Assembly: GCF_026343295.1 (NCBI RefSeq) | Contig: NZ_JAPELY010000001.1 | Span: forward strand, 1 to 64,000 | Direction: 5' to 3' | DNA from: Streptomyces sp. NBC_00083 | Lineage (GTDB): Bacteria > Actinomycetota > Actinomycetes > Streptomycetales > Streptomycetaceae | DNA: 64,000 nt | Shown here: in pieces, positions 14,780 to 23,387 of the stretch | Numbering within the stretch: position 1 is the stretch's first letter | Layout of the letters: each line of letters starts with the position of its first letter | The notes under the pieces: generated by a model | Databases searched by the model: none | The model's input: only the letters and a program-made list of their open reading frames with translations | Told to the model about the DNA's origin: nothing | Position numbers and translations under genes: made by a program

Positions 14780-16114
14780 GTGCCCAAGTCTCAGCGCACG
14801 CCCGAGGGCGTCGACGCCCTCGAACCCGACACCGCGGCGCCGGGCAGCTCCGGTACCGCCGACGCCCCGCAGGCGCCGCCCAAGCGGCGGGCCGCCTCCA
14901 AGGGCGCGGCCTCCGCCAAGAAGGCGCCCGCGTCCAAGCCTTCGGCGGCCACCACGGCAGCGGCCGCCTCCGAGATGGTGCCCGCATCCGCATCCGCATC
15001 CGCATCCGCGTCCAAGGGCGCTGCCTCAGCGAAGAAGGCTTCAGCGGAGAAGGCCAGTGCCAAGAAGGCCACTGCCAAGAAGGCGTCCTCGGCCAAGCGC
15101 CCAGTTGCGGCCAAGGCTCCTGCCGCCAAGCGCGCGACCGGTTCCACCAAGGCCGAAGCCGCCACGGGCGCGGCCGCCACCAAGGGCGCCGCGGCCGGCA
15201 AGACCGGCGCCGCCGTCAAGACCGGCGCCGTCAAGACCGCCGCCGTCAAGGCTGCCGCCGTCAAGGCTGCCGCCTCTAAGACTGCGGCTTCCAAGGGCTC
15301 GGCCGCGGCCAAGGCCAAGCCGGGTGCGAAGCCGTTCGCCGGAGTCAAGGCCGAGTCGCACACCGCGATGGTGCGGCGGGCCCGGCGGATCAATCGGGAG
15401 CTCGCGGAGGTCTATCCGTACGCCCACCCCGAGCTCGACTTCCGCAACCCGTACGAGCTGCTCCTCGCGACCGTTCTGTCCGCGCAGACCACCGATCTCC
15501 GCGTCAACCAGACGACGCCGGGGCTGTTCGCCGCGTACCCGACGCCCGAGGACCTTGCCGAGGCCAACCCCGAGGAGGTCGAGGCGCTCATCCGCCCGAC
15601 CGGGTTCTTCCGGGCCAAGGCCAAGTCGATCATGGGGATCGCGGTCGCCCTCAGGGACGAGTTCGGCGGTGAGGTGCCGGGGCGGCTCGAAGATCTGGTC
15701 AAGCTCCCCGGGGTCGGGCGCAAGACCGCGAATGTCGTTCTCGGCAACGCCTTCGGGGTGCCGGGAATCACCGTCGACACCCACTTCGGCCGGCTCGTAC
15801 GCCGCTTCAAGTGGACCGAGCAGGAAGACCCGGTGAAGGTCGAGGCGGAGATCTGCGCGATCTTCCCCAAGAGTGACTGGACGATGCTCTCGCACCGCGT
15901 CGTGTTCCACGGCCGCCGCATCTGCCACTCCCGCAAGCCCGCCTGCGGCGCCTGCCCGATCGCGCCGCTCTGCCCGTCCTACGGGGAGGGCGAGACCGAT
16001 CCCGAGAAGGCGAGCAAGCTCCTGAAGTACGAGAAGGGCGGCTTCCCCGGCCAGCGGCTCAGCCCGCCGCCGGACTACCCGGGTCTCCCCGCGCCGCCGC
16101 TGGGAGGCGCCTGA
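14780..16114 (+). CDS. nth: endonuclease III with long Ala/Lys-rich N-terminal extension
   Basis: Base-excision-repair glycosylase/AP lyase for oxidised pyrimidines. The catalytic part is the last ~245 residues: HhH motif [12 protein letters not shown] with catalytic Lys, then VDTHF with the catalytic Asp, and a [4Fe-4S] loop C-x6-C-x2-C-x5-C ([17 protein letters not shown]). Before it come about 195 residues of Ala/Lys/Ser/Thr repeats ([15 protein letters not shown]) resembling histone H1-like tails. I use GTG 14780 (V-P-K-S-Q), with AAGGA about eight bases upstream; the frame is open back to 14621. The extension is either a non-specific DNA-binding tail or partly untranslated leader. GC and codon use of the catalytic part are normal. 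Confidence 0.88.
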   Translation: MPKSQRTPEGVDALEPDTAAPGSSGTADAPQAPPKRRAASKGAASAKKAPASKPSAATTAAAASEMVPASASASASASKGAASAKKASAEKASAKKATAKKASSAKRPVAAKAPAAKRATGSTKAEAATGAAATKGAAAGKTGAAVKTGAVKTAAVKAAAVKAAASKTAASKGSAAAKAKPGAKPFAGVKAESHTAMVRRARRINRELAEVYPYAHPELDFRNPYELLLATVLSAQTTDLRVNQTTPGLFAAYPTPEDLAEANPEEVEALIRPTGFFRAKAKSIMGIAVALRDEFGGEVPGRLEDLVKLPGVGRKTANVVLGNAFGVPGITVDTHFGRLVRRFKWTEQEDPVKVEAEICAIFPKSDWTMLSHRVVFHGRRICHSRKPACGACPIAPLCPSYGEGETDPEKASKLLKYEKGGFPGQRLSPPPDYPGLPAPPLGGA

Positions 16115-16199
16115 CGTCACCCGGAAGACGGACGCTGCGGCCGGGCGGAACGAATGCGACCGGCACAGGCGTTGTGGACGATGAACGACGGGGGTGCAG

Positions 16200-17546
16200 A
16201 TGACGCACACGAGCGAGACGTACGACGGTGATCTGAGCGGCATCGACGGGCGGGGCCGCACCGGCGGCCCGGTCGGAAGCGCGGACACCGGCCACGGTGG
16301 CCCGAGCACCGGCCATGGCGGCGCCGACACCGGCCATGGCGGTGCCGGCGGCCGTGCGGCTGCCGACGGCCGTGCGGACGGCCAGGCCGACCGCCTCAGC
16401 GACCGGGTCTGCCACCCGGGGCACGCCCGGCCCGAGAGCCGCCCCGGCAGCCGTCCCTACGACCGAGCCGGTGACCGAGCCGGTGATCGAGCCGGTGATC
16501 GGGACGGCGAACGCGTGGCCGACCGCGACAGCCACCCTGCCGGCGGCACAGGAGGCGCCTCCGGCGGCCCCCTCGGCACAGTGCCCCCCGCCTCGGACGC
16601 CGACCGGACACCGCCCGCCGCCCGCGCCCGCCCCGCCGCCGGGCACACCGGCCGTGACGGCGACACCGGTCCCGGTGATGCGGATGACGGTGCCAGGCAG
16701 CACACCACCCCCGCATCGCACACGGGCCCCGCATCGCACACCACCCCCGCACCACACGGCACACCCACCTCCGCACAGCATGGAGCCACCCCCCTGCACG
16801 GCACACCCGCGCCTCACCGCCCACCCGCCCCGCACGACACGCCCGCCCTTCATGGCACCCCCGCCCCGCACACCGCCCCCGCCCTCTCCGTGTCCACCGA
16901 CGGTCTCCCCGGCTGGCTGGAGCCCGTCGCGCGGGCGGCCGAAGGGGTGCGGCCCGAGCAGATGAGCCGGTTCCTGCCGCCGGAGAGCGGCGACGGGCGG
17001 CAGTCCGCCGTGCTCGTGCTCTTCGGCGAGGGGCCGCGCGGGCCGGAGCTGCTCCTCATGGAGCGGGCGACCCAGCTCCGTTCGCACGGCGGCCAGCCGT
17101 CCTTCCCGGGCGGCGCCCTCGACCCCGAGGACGGCGACCCGGCCACCACCGGGCCGCTGCGGGCCGCGCTCCGTGAGGCCGAGGAGGAGACCGGGCTCGA
17201 CCCGGCCGGCGTTCAGCTCTTCGGCGTGCTGCCGCGGCTCTACATCCCGGTGAGCGGTTTCGTCGTGACGCCCGTGCTCGGCTGGTGGCGCGAGCCCACG
17301 CCGGTGCGGGCCGTCGACAGCGGCGAGACGGCCCGAGTCTTCACGGTGCCCGTGGCGGATCTCACGGACCCGGCCAATCGCGCCACCGCCGTGCATCCGC
17401 GAGGACACGCAGGCCCGGCATTCCTGGTCGAATCGGCACTGGTGTGGGGGTTCACGGCAGGGGTGATCGACCGGATCATGCACTTCGCGGGCTGGGAGCG
17501 CCCGTGGGACCGAGCCAAGCGGGTGCCGCTCGACTGGCACGCGTGA
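16200..17546 (+). CDS. NUDIX hydrolase, CoA pyrophosphatase type, with disordered N-terminal extension
   Basis: The folded domain is the last ~215 residues (from about GWLEPVARAAEG). It carries the CoA-NUDIX signature LRSHGGQPSFPGG just ahead of the Nudix box (R-E-A-E-E-E-T-G), which points to hydrolysis of CoA or acyl-CoA to phosphopantetheine and ADP. The first ~225 residues are low complexity: TGHGG units, four A-G-D-R units at about 16457-16505, and His/Thr/Pro-rich HTTPAS units. ATG 16200 has GGGGG upstream; GTG 16194 is an alternative, and a true start nearer the domain cannot be excluded. It sits immediately before the MarP-like gene, as Rv3672c precedes Rv3671c in mycobacteria. Confidence 0.85.
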   Translation: MTHTSETYDGDLSGIDGRGRTGGPVGSADTGHGGPSTGHGGADTGHGGAGGRAAADGRADGQADRLSDRVCHPGHARPESRPGSRPYDRAGDRAGDRAGDRDGERVADRDSHPAGGTGGASGGPLGTVPPASDADRTPPAARARPAAGHTGRDGDTGPGDADDGARQHTTPASHTGPASHTTPAPHGTPTSAQHGATPLHGTPAPHRPPAPHDTPALHGTPAPHTAPALSVSTDGLPGWLEPVARAAEGVRPEQMSRFLPPESGDGRQSAVLVLFGEGPRGPELLLMERATQLRSHGGQPSFPGGALDPEDGDPATTGPLRAALREAEEETGLDPAGVQLFGVLPRLYIPVSGFVVTPVLGWWREPTPVRAVDSGETARVFTVPVADLTDPANRATAVHPRGHAGPAFLVESALVWGFTAGVIDRIMHFAGWERPWDRAKRVPLDWHA

Positions 17547-17559
17547 CAGGCTGGGGCCC

Positions 17560-18753
17560 GTGAACGTGCTGGACATCCTGTTGCTGGTCGCCGCCGTATG
17601 GTTCGCGATCGTCGGCTACCGCCAGGGCTTCGTCGTCGGCATCCTGTCGGTGATCGGGTTCCTCGGCGGTGGTCTCATCGCCGTGTACCTGCTCCCGCTC
17701 ATCTGGGATCAGCTGACCGACGAGTCCCAGGTCTCGACGACGGTTGCCGTCGTCGCGGTCGTCGTCGTGATCGTCTGCGCCTCCGTCGGCCAGGCCTTCA
17801 CCACCCACCTCGGCAACAAGCTGCGCCGGTACATCACTTGGTCGCCGGCCCGCGCCCTGGACGCGACCGGCGGCGCCCTCGTCAATGTCGTGGCCATGCT
17901 GCTCGTGGCCTGGCTGCTCGGTTCGGCGCTCGCGGGCACCGCCCTGCCCACGCTGGGCAAGGAGGTCCGCAACTCCAAGATCCTGCTGGGCGTCTCCCAG
18001 GTGATGCCGCAGCAGGCGTGGTTCAGCGACTTCACGTCGGTCCTGGCGCAGAACGGCTTCCCGCAGGTCTTCACGCCGTTCTCGAACGAGTCGATCACCG
18101 AGGTGCAGGCGCCCGATCCGAAGCTCGCGGGCAGCCCCGTCGCGGCCGCCGCCAAGAAGTCGATCGTCAAGGTCGTCGGCATGGCGCCGAGTTGCGGCAA
18201 GCGCCTGGAAGGCACCGGCTTCGTCTTCGCCGACCGCCGCGTCATGACCAACGCACACGTGGTGGGCGGCGTGGACGAGCCGACCATCCAGGTGGGCGGC
18301 CAGGGGCGTACGTACGACGCGAAGGTGGTGCTCTACGACTGGCGTCGCGACATCGCCGTCCTCGACGTGCCGGACCTGAAGGCGCCCGCGCTGCAGTTCA
18401 CCTCCACCGACGCCCACACCGGCAACGGCGCGATCGTCGCGGGCTTCCCCGAGGACCACCCCTACGACGTCCGCTCCGCCCGGATCCGTGGCCGCATCAG
18501 CGCCAAGGGGCCGGACATCTACCGGCGCGGCACGGTGCGCCGCGACGTGTACTCGCTGTTCACGACGGTGCGGCCGGGCAACTCCGGCGGCCCGCTGCTG
18601 ACTCCCGACGGCAAGGTGTACGGCGTGGTCTTCGCCAAGTCGCTCGACGACCCGGACACTGGATACGCGCTGACCGCCGACGAGGTGCAGGACGACATCC
18701 GGCAGGGCCGTACGGCCAACCAGCAGGTGGACAGCGAACAGTGCGCCCTGTGA
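17560..18753 (+). CDS. MarP-type membrane serine protease (CvpA domain plus trypsin-like domain)
   Basis: Periplasmic serine protease of 397 residues. Four hydrophobic segments (about 3-22, 25-50, 60-78, 105-128) form a CvpA-like N-terminal membrane domain; the chymotrypsin-like domain spans about 195-385 with catalytic His 233 (TNAHVVGG), Asp 264 (RRDIAVLD) and Ser 342 (GNSGGPLL). Cys 212 and Cys 395 match the two cysteines whose disulphide controls the mycobacterial enzyme MarP, so redox regulation is likely. MarP is needed for acid and oxidative stress tolerance and cleaves a peptidoglycan hydrolase in mycobacteria. The start is GTG 17560, 14 bases after the NUDIX stop, so probably one operon. 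Confidence 0.93.
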   Translation: MNVLDILLLVAAVWFAIVGYRQGFVVGILSVIGFLGGGLIAVYLLPLIWDQLTDESQVSTTVAVVAVVVVIVCASVGQAFTTHLGNKLRRYITWSPARALDATGGALVNVVAMLLVAWLLGSALAGTALPTLGKEVRNSKILLGVSQVMPQQAWFSDFTSVLAQNGFPQVFTPFSNESITEVQAPDPKLAGSPVAAAAKKSIVKVVGMAPSCGKRLEGTGFVFADRRVMTNAHVVGGVDEPTIQVGGQGRTYDAKVVLYDWRRDIAVLDVPDLKAPALQFTSTDAHTGNGAIVAGFPEDHPYDVRSARIRGRISAKGPDIYRRGTVRRDVYSLFTTVRPGNSGGPLLTPDGKVYGVVFAKSLDDPDTGYALTADEVQDDIRQGRTANQQVDSEQCAL

Positions 18754-18774
18754 CCCCCTGACGAGAAGGCTGCG

Positions 18775-20127
18775 ATGCGACTGACGATCCTCGGCGGCGG
18801 CGGCTTCCGGGTCCCGCTCGTGTACGGCGCCCTGCTGCGCGACCACGCGCCCGGCCGGGTGACCGAGGTGGTCCTCCACGACCTCGACGCGGCGCGGCTG
18901 CACGCCATCGGCCGCGTGCTCGCCGACCGGGCGTACGGGATCGAGGACGCCCCCGCTGTCCGTACGACCACCGATCTCGACGAGGCACTGCGCGGCGCGG
19001 ACTTCGTGTTCTCCGCGATCCGCGTCGGCGGCCTCGAAGGACGGGCCGCCGACGAGCGGATCGCCCTCGCCGAAGGCGTACTCGGGCAGGAGACGGTGGG
19101 CGCCGGCGGCATCGCCTACGGGCTGCGCACCGTGCCGGTCGCCGTCGAGATCGCCCGCCGGGTCAAGGCGGTCGCCCCCGACGCCTGGGTCATCAATTTC
19201 ACCAATCCGGCGGGCCTGGTCACCGAGGCGATGGCCGAGCACCTCGGCGACCGCGTCATCGGTATCTGCGACTCCCCGGTGGGCCTGGCCCGCAGGGTCG
19301 CCGTCGCGGTGGGCGCCGACCCCGGCGCGGTACGCCTGGACTACGCGGGCCTCAACCACCTGGGCTGGCTGCACGGCCTGTACGAGGGCGAGAAGAACGT
19401 CCTGCCGCGCCTGTTCGACCGGGGCGACGAGCTGCTCACCTCCTTCGAGGAGGGCAAGCTGTTCGGCGCCGACTGGCTGCGCTCGCTCGGGTCGGTGCCC
19501 AACGAGTATCTGCACTACTACTACTTCAACCGGGAGGCCGTGGCCGCCTACCGGCAGGCCAAGCAGACTCGCGGCGCCTTCCTCAAGGACCAGCAGGCAC
19601 GTTTCTACGCAGGCGCGGACACGGTGCCGGACGCTTCGGTGTGGGCGGCCTGGGACCGCACGCGCGCCGAGCGCGAGGCCACGTACATGGCCGCGAACCG
19701 CGACGTGTCGGGGGCGGGCGAGCGCCATGCCGACGACATGGAGTCCGGAGGGTACGAGAAGGTGGCGCTCGCCCTGATGCGGGCGATCGCTCGCGACGAG
19801 GCGGCCACGCTCGTCCTGAACGTACGCAACGGCGATGCGCTGCGCGTCCTCGACGAGCGGGCCGTCATCGAGATCCCGTGCCTGGTCGACGCGGAAGGCC
19901 CGCACCCGTTGCCCGTCTCCCAGTTGACGGGCCATGAGGCAGGCCTGGTCAGCTCGGTGAAGGCGGTCGAGCGCTGTGTTCTGGAGGCGGCCGCGAGCGG
20001 GTCGGCGCGGGCGGCGGTCAAGGCGTTCGCCCTGCATCCGCTGGTCGACTCCGTCCAGGTGGCGCGAAAGCTCCTGGACGGATACCGGAGCGTCCACCCC
20101 GGGCTCGGCTATCTCCGGGTCGGCTAG
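18775..20127 (+). CDS. GH4-family 6-phospho-beta-glucosidase
   Basis: NAD+ and divalent-metal-dependent glycosidase of 450 residues that uses redox-elimination chemistry on phosphorylated disaccharides. A Rossmann start (LTILGGGGFRVP), GFRVP loop, GIAYGLRTVPV, NFTNPAG, the metal-binding Cys in GICDSPVGL and His in GLNHLGW are all present, so it looks active. No PTS or sugar transporter is next to it; substrate supply must come from elsewhere. It separates the MarP-like gene from the EphE-like gene, which are adjacent in mycobacteria, so it was probably inserted into the conserved block. Start ATG 18775 has AGAAGG about eight bases upstream. Confidence 0.92.
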   Translation: MRLTILGGGGFRVPLVYGALLRDHAPGRVTEVVLHDLDAARLHAIGRVLADRAYGIEDAPAVRTTTDLDEALRGADFVFSAIRVGGLEGRAADERIALAEGVLGQETVGAGGIAYGLRTVPVAVEIARRVKAVAPDAWVINFTNPAGLVTEAMAEHLGDRVIGICDSPVGLARRVAVAVGADPGAVRLDYAGLNHLGWLHGLYEGEKNVLPRLFDRGDELLTSFEEGKLFGADWLRSLGSVPNEYLHYYYFNREAVAAYRQAKQTRGAFLKDQQARFYAGADTVPDASVWAAWDRTRAEREATYMAANRDVSGAGERHADDMESGGYEKVALALMRAIARDEAATLVLNVRNGDALRVLDERAVIEIPCLVDAEGPHPLPVSQLTGHEAGLVSSVKAVERCVLEAAASGSARAAVKAFALHPLVDSVQVARKLLDGYRSVHPGLGYLRVG

Positions 20128-20496
20128 GCCTCCGGCTCCGCTGCGGCCCGGCGCCCTTCCGGCCTAGGTCCGCGCATGTCGTAGCCGGGCCGAGACCCAG
20201 CGGGCCCGGCGGCGCAGGATGCGCGGAATGCCCACCTCCCGGGAGTCGGGGGAGGGGAGTTGCAGCCCCCGCCCCTGCGGGCCGCCCCTCTCGTACGAGA
20301 CCGGCCCTGCGGCCGTTCGGCGGTTGCGTGCTGCGTCACCGTAGTCGTGCGTCCAGCCCATACCCCGACGTGTGCCCGGGGCCCATGGTCGGTAACCGCC
20401 TCGGAGGCGGCCAATTGGCCTATGCGCCAGGCATTTGGCTGTTCGTAGGACAAGCGTTCCCCCGGTGGCCGGAACTGGTCGGCCGGGCAGCGGAGT
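20128..20496. other. convergent intergenic region, no certain gene
   Basis: About 370 bases between the convergent GH4 and hydrolase genes. No clean terminator is visible beyond short GC-rich inverted segments (for example GGGCCGAGACCCAGCGGGCCC near 20188). One small minus-strand ORF inside it is listed separately as a weak candidate. Confidence 0.5.
20164..20361 (-). CDS. possible small basic protein, 65 residues
   Basis: ORF beginning MGWTHDYGDAARNRRTAAGP and ending in an Arg-rich R-R-R-A-R-W...R-L-R-H-A-R-T tail, strongly basic, with no membrane segment and no family I can name. Third-position G/C is about 85%, near that of local genes, and internal composition is protein-like rather than simple repeat. 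The ATG has only GGGGT upstream. It lies 136 bases downstream of the alpha/beta hydrolase on the same strand. It may be real or a chance ORF in GC-rich DNA. Confidence 0.35.
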   Translation of the reverse strand: MGWTHDYGDAARNRRTAAGPVSYERGGPQGRGLQLPSPDSREVGIPRILRRRARWVSARLRHART

Positions 20497-21444
20497 TCAG
20501 CGGTCCGGTTCGGGATCCTTGAGCCAGTTGACGAGCTCGGTGGAGAACGCCACCGGGTCCTCCTCGTGCGGGAAGTGGCCCAGACCGTCGAAGAGCCGCC
20601 AGCGGTAGGGCGCTTCGACGTACTCGCCCGAGCCGGCCGCGCTGCGGGTGCGCATCACGGGGTCGAGCGAGCCGTGCAGATGCAGCGTCGGCACCCGGAC
20701 AGGACGCTTCATCCGCCGGTTGAACTGGATGCCGTCGGGCCGTGCCATCGAGCGCACCATCCACCGGTACGGCTCGATCGAGCAGTGGGCCGTGGAAGGG
20801 ATGCACATGGCGCGCCGGTACGTCTCCACCGCGTCGTCCTCGGGCTGGCGCGGGCCCGACCAGTCCCGTACGAGGCGCCCGACCAACGCGGCGTCGTCCG
20901 CGACCAGTTGACGCTCCGGCAGCCAGGGCCGCTGGAAGCCCCAGACGTAGGAGCCCGCCGAGGTCTGCTTGTAGTCGGCGAGCATCGCCGAACGCCAGCG
21001 GCGCGGGTGCGGCATCGACGACACCACGAGCCGGCGCACCACCTTCGGGCGCATCACCGCCGCCGTCCACGCCAGATAGCCGCCCAGGTCGTGCCCGACG
21101 AGCGCCGCGTCGGGCTCGCCCAGGGACCGTACGACGCCCGTGATGTCGAGGGCGAGGTTGGCGGGGTCGTAACCGCGCGGGGTGCGGTCGCTGCCGCCCA
21201 CGCCCCGCAGGTCCATCGCGACCGCGCGGTAGCCGGCGTCGGCCAGCGCCGTCAGCTGATGACGCCAGGTCCACCAGAACTGCGGGAAGCCATGGAGCAG
21301 CAACACCAGGGGCCCGTCGCCGAGTTCGGCGATGTGGAAGCGCGCCCCATTGGCAGCCACGTCCCTATGGGTCCAGGGACCATCGATGCGGACAGGGCTG
21401 CCGGTGCCGCCGGGGCTTCCGGTGCCGGGATCGGGTGCGGTCAT
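20497..21444 (-). CDS. alpha/beta hydrolase, epoxide-hydrolase-like (EphE-type)
   Basis: Cytosolic alpha/beta hydrolase of 315 residues. The oxyanion region is HGFPQFWW and the nucleophile elbow is GHDLGG, where Asp replaces Ser, as in epoxide hydrolases and haloalkane dehalogenases. The acid lies around GSLDPVM and the catalytic His in GLGHFPHEE. A cap-domain Tyr-containing segment (ADYKQTSAG...YVWGF) is also present. The substrate is unknown; the mycobacterial counterpart next to MarP is EphE (recalled). Its ATG overlaps the stop of the upstream holin-like gene (ATGA), so the two are one operon. Confidence 0.88.
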   Translation of the reverse strand: MTAPDPGTGSPGGTGSPVRIDGPWTHRDVAANGARFHIAELGDGPLVLLLHGFPQFWWTWRHQLTALADAGYRAVAMDLRGVGGSDRTPRGYDPANLALDITGVVRSLGEPDAALVGHDLGGYLAWTAAVMRPKVVRRLVVSSMPHPRRWRSAMLADYKQTSAGSYVWGFQRPWLPERQLVADDAALVGRLVRDWSGPRQPEDDAVETYRRAMCIPSTAHCSIEPYRWMVRSMARPDGIQFNRRMKRPVRVPTLHLHGSLDPVMRTRSAAGSGEYVEAPYRWRLFDGLGHFPHEEDPVAFSTELVNWLKDPEPDR

Positions 21445-21917
21445 GCAGACGAGCGTGCCACAGTGGCGCCGGTGTCCGTGACCGTCACCTCGACGGTGGC
21501 CGGGCGCGGGTGGGGCTTCACGCCCTGGAGCGCGGCGGCGGTCGCCTTGGCCGACGCGATGGACTTCTCCGGCGGGCTGACCTTCTTGAACTTGGTGATG
21601 GCGAGCAGCCCGAGCAACGCCGCGAGCAGCAGGAACGCGCCGCCGACGATGAGGAACGACCAGGCGAGCCCGAGCCCCAGGTTGTGGATGCCGTACGCCG
21701 CCGCGAAACTCAGCACCGGCAGCGAGAACAGGGCGAGCACACCGGCCGTACTGATGGCGATGCCACCGATCGCCCCGCGCTTGACGTCCTGCCGCAGCTC
21801 CGCCTTGGCCAGCGCGATCTCGTCGTGCACCAGGGCGGACATCTCGGCGGTCGCGGAGGCGACCAGCTGGCCGAGGCTGCGCTCGGCGCTGCCGGCGTTG
21901 TGGCTGGGGTCGCTCAT
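21441..21917 (-). CDS. holin-like (DUF1469/phage holin superfamily) membrane protein
   Basis: Small membrane protein of 158 residues from ATG 21917 (M-S-D-P-S-H), which has GAGGGAG six bases upstream; the frame extends five codons further but that start has no ribosome site. An N-terminal amphipathic region (SLGQLVASATAEMSALVHDEIALAKAE, split across two helices) precedes two membrane segments (about 55-80 and 87-112), followed by a cytoplasmic tail. This is the actinobacterial holin-superfamily pattern; despite the name, the chromosomal copies are not phage genes. Function is unknown. It is coupled to the downstream epoxide-hydrolase-like gene. Confidence 0.85.
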   Translation of the reverse strand: MSDPSHNAGSAERSLGQLVASATAEMSALVHDEIALAKAELRQDVKRGAIGGIAISTAGVLALFSLPVLSFAAAYGIHNLGLGLAWSFLIVGGAFLLLAALLGLLAITKFKKVSPPEKSIASAKATAAALQGVKPHPRPATVEVTVTDTGATVARSSA

Positions 21918-21992
21918 CGCTGACTCCCTCATCTCTTCTCGGTTACCGACGGGTCCAATGGGTCCAACGGGTCCAACAGGTCCGTTGTCAGA

Positions 21993-23387
21993 TCATGCCG
22001 GACGGTCGGCGTCATCGCGCTCCGCCCCCGCCAGTTGAGCCAGTCTGCGGTGTTCGGCCGCCTTGTTCTCGTAGATCGCGGCCATCCGCAGGTGATACTC
22101 CGGCTTGTCCGCTTCGTACACGTCGGGGATGCCGTCCTGGTCGTCGTCGCGCTCCTCGTCGTCGACGAGCTGCTTGTACTTGCGCACCCGCAGCTTGAGC
22201 AGGACCGAGGAGAGTACGGCGGCGGTCAGCGAGCCCACCAGGACGGCGGCCTTGATCTCGTCGGTCAGCTGGTCCTGGCCGTCGAAGGCGAGTTCGCCGA
22301 TGAGCAGCGAGACCGTGAAGCCGATGCCGGCGAGCGAGGCGACGGCGAAGACGTCGGGCCAGGCCAGGTCGTCGTTGAGTTCGGCCTTGGTGAAGCGGGC
22401 GGCGAGCCAGGTGCCGCCGAAGATGCCGACCGCCTTGCCGACGATCAGGCCGAGGACGACGCCGAGGGTCTCGGGCCGGGTGAAGACATCGGCCAGGGTG
22501 GAGCCGCTGATGACGACACCGGCCGAGAAGAGCGCGAAGAGCGGCACCGCGAGCCCGGCCGAGATCGGCCGCACCAGGTGTTCGATGTGCTCGCCCGGGG
22601 AGTGGTCCTCGCCCTCGGTGCGGTGGCAGCGGAGCATCAGGCCCATCGCGACGCCGGCGATGGTGGCGTGGACGCCGCTGTTGTACATCAGCCCCCAGAT
22701 GACGAGCGCGAGCGGGATGTAGATGTACCAGCCCCGCACGCCCTTCCTGAGCAGCCACCAGAAGAGGACGAGCCCGACCACGGCGCCGCCGAGGGCCGCG
22801 AAGTTGATGCTGCTGGTGAAGAAGACGGCGATGATAAGGATCGCGAAGAGGTCGTCGACGACGGCGAGCGTCAGGAGGAAGGCGCGGAGCGCCGAGGGCA
22901 GCGAGGTGCCGATGACCGCGAGCACGGCAAGGGCGAACGCGATGTCTGTAGCGGTCGGTACGGCCCAGCCGTCAAGAGAGCCGTTGCCGACGACGTTCAC
23001 CAGCGCGTAGACGAGCGCGGGGACGGCCATGCCGCAGAGGGCCGCGATCACGGGCAGGGCGGCGGCCTTCGGGTCGCGCAGCTCACCGGCGACGAGTTCA
23101 CGTTTGAGTTCGATACCGGCGACAAAGAAGAAGATCGCCAGCAGCCCGTCGGCCGCCCAGTGCTGGATGGAGAGGTCGAGCCCGAGGGCGCTGATGCCCA
23201 CATGGAAGCCGCGGACCGACTCGTAGCTCGAACCCAGGGTGTTCGCCCAGATCAGGGCAGCGATCGCGGCTACGAGCAGCAGGACTCCGCCGACGGTCTC
23301 GGCGCGCAGGGCCTCGGCGATGTAGGTGCGCTCGGGGAGCGAGAGCCGGCCGAGGAACTTCTGCTTGCTGGGGGTGGGCGTGGCCAC
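21993..23387 (-). CDS. nhaA: NhaA-type Na+/H+ antiporter with EF-hand-like C-terminal tail
   Basis: Inner-membrane antiporter of 464 residues exchanging Na+ or Li+ for protons. Hallmarks: FFFVAGIELKREL, PTATDIAFALAVLAVIG, LAVVDDLFAI (the essential Asp-Asp pair), and IGFTVSLLIGELAF. Eleven to twelve hydrophobic segments fill residues 25-395. Beyond that, a charged tail of about 60 residues contains D-D-D-Q-D-G-I-P-D-V-Y-E (about 412-424), which fits the EF-hand loop pattern DxDxDGxxDxxE. I chose GTG 23387, with GGAGG eight bases upstream; the upstream ATG at 23429 lacks one. The promoter region is AT-rich (23485-23510). Confidence 0.93.
   Translation of the reverse strand: MATPTPSKQKFLGRLSLPERTYIAEALRAETVGGVLLLVAAIAALIWANTLGSSYESVRGFHVGISALGLDLSIQHWAADGLLAIFFFVAGIELKRELVAGELRDPKAAALPVIAALCGMAVPALVYALVNVVGNGSLDGWAVPTATDIAFALAVLAVIGTSLPSALRAFLLTLAVVDDLFAILIIAVFFTSSINFAALGGAVVGLVLFWWLLRKGVRGWYIYIPLALVIWGLMYNSGVHATIAGVAMGLMLRCHRTEGEDHSPGEHIEHLVRPISAGLAVPLFALFSAGVVISGSTLADVFTRPETLGVVLGLIVGKAVGIFGGTWLAARFTKAELNDDLAWPDVFAVASLAGIGFTVSLLIGELAFDGQDQLTDEIKAAVLVGSLTAAVLSSVLLKLRVRKYKQLVDDEERDDDQDGIPDVYEADKPEYHLRMAAIYENKAAEHRRLAQLAGAERDDADRPA

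Noticed and set aside
17476..20097. 873-codon minus-strand ORF across MarP and GH4
   Set aside because: It spans two unrelated real genes and their gap, with typical antisense composition and no recognisable fold.
20124..20453. 109-codon minus-strand ORF in the convergent gap
   Set aside because: Overlaps the better small-protein candidate in another frame, is Pro/Gly/Arg-rich in its second half, and runs into the GH4 3' end.
21441..21917. Prophage holin
   Set aside because: No endolysin or phage gene is nearby; this is the chromosomal actinobacterial holin-superfamily protein in a conserved block.
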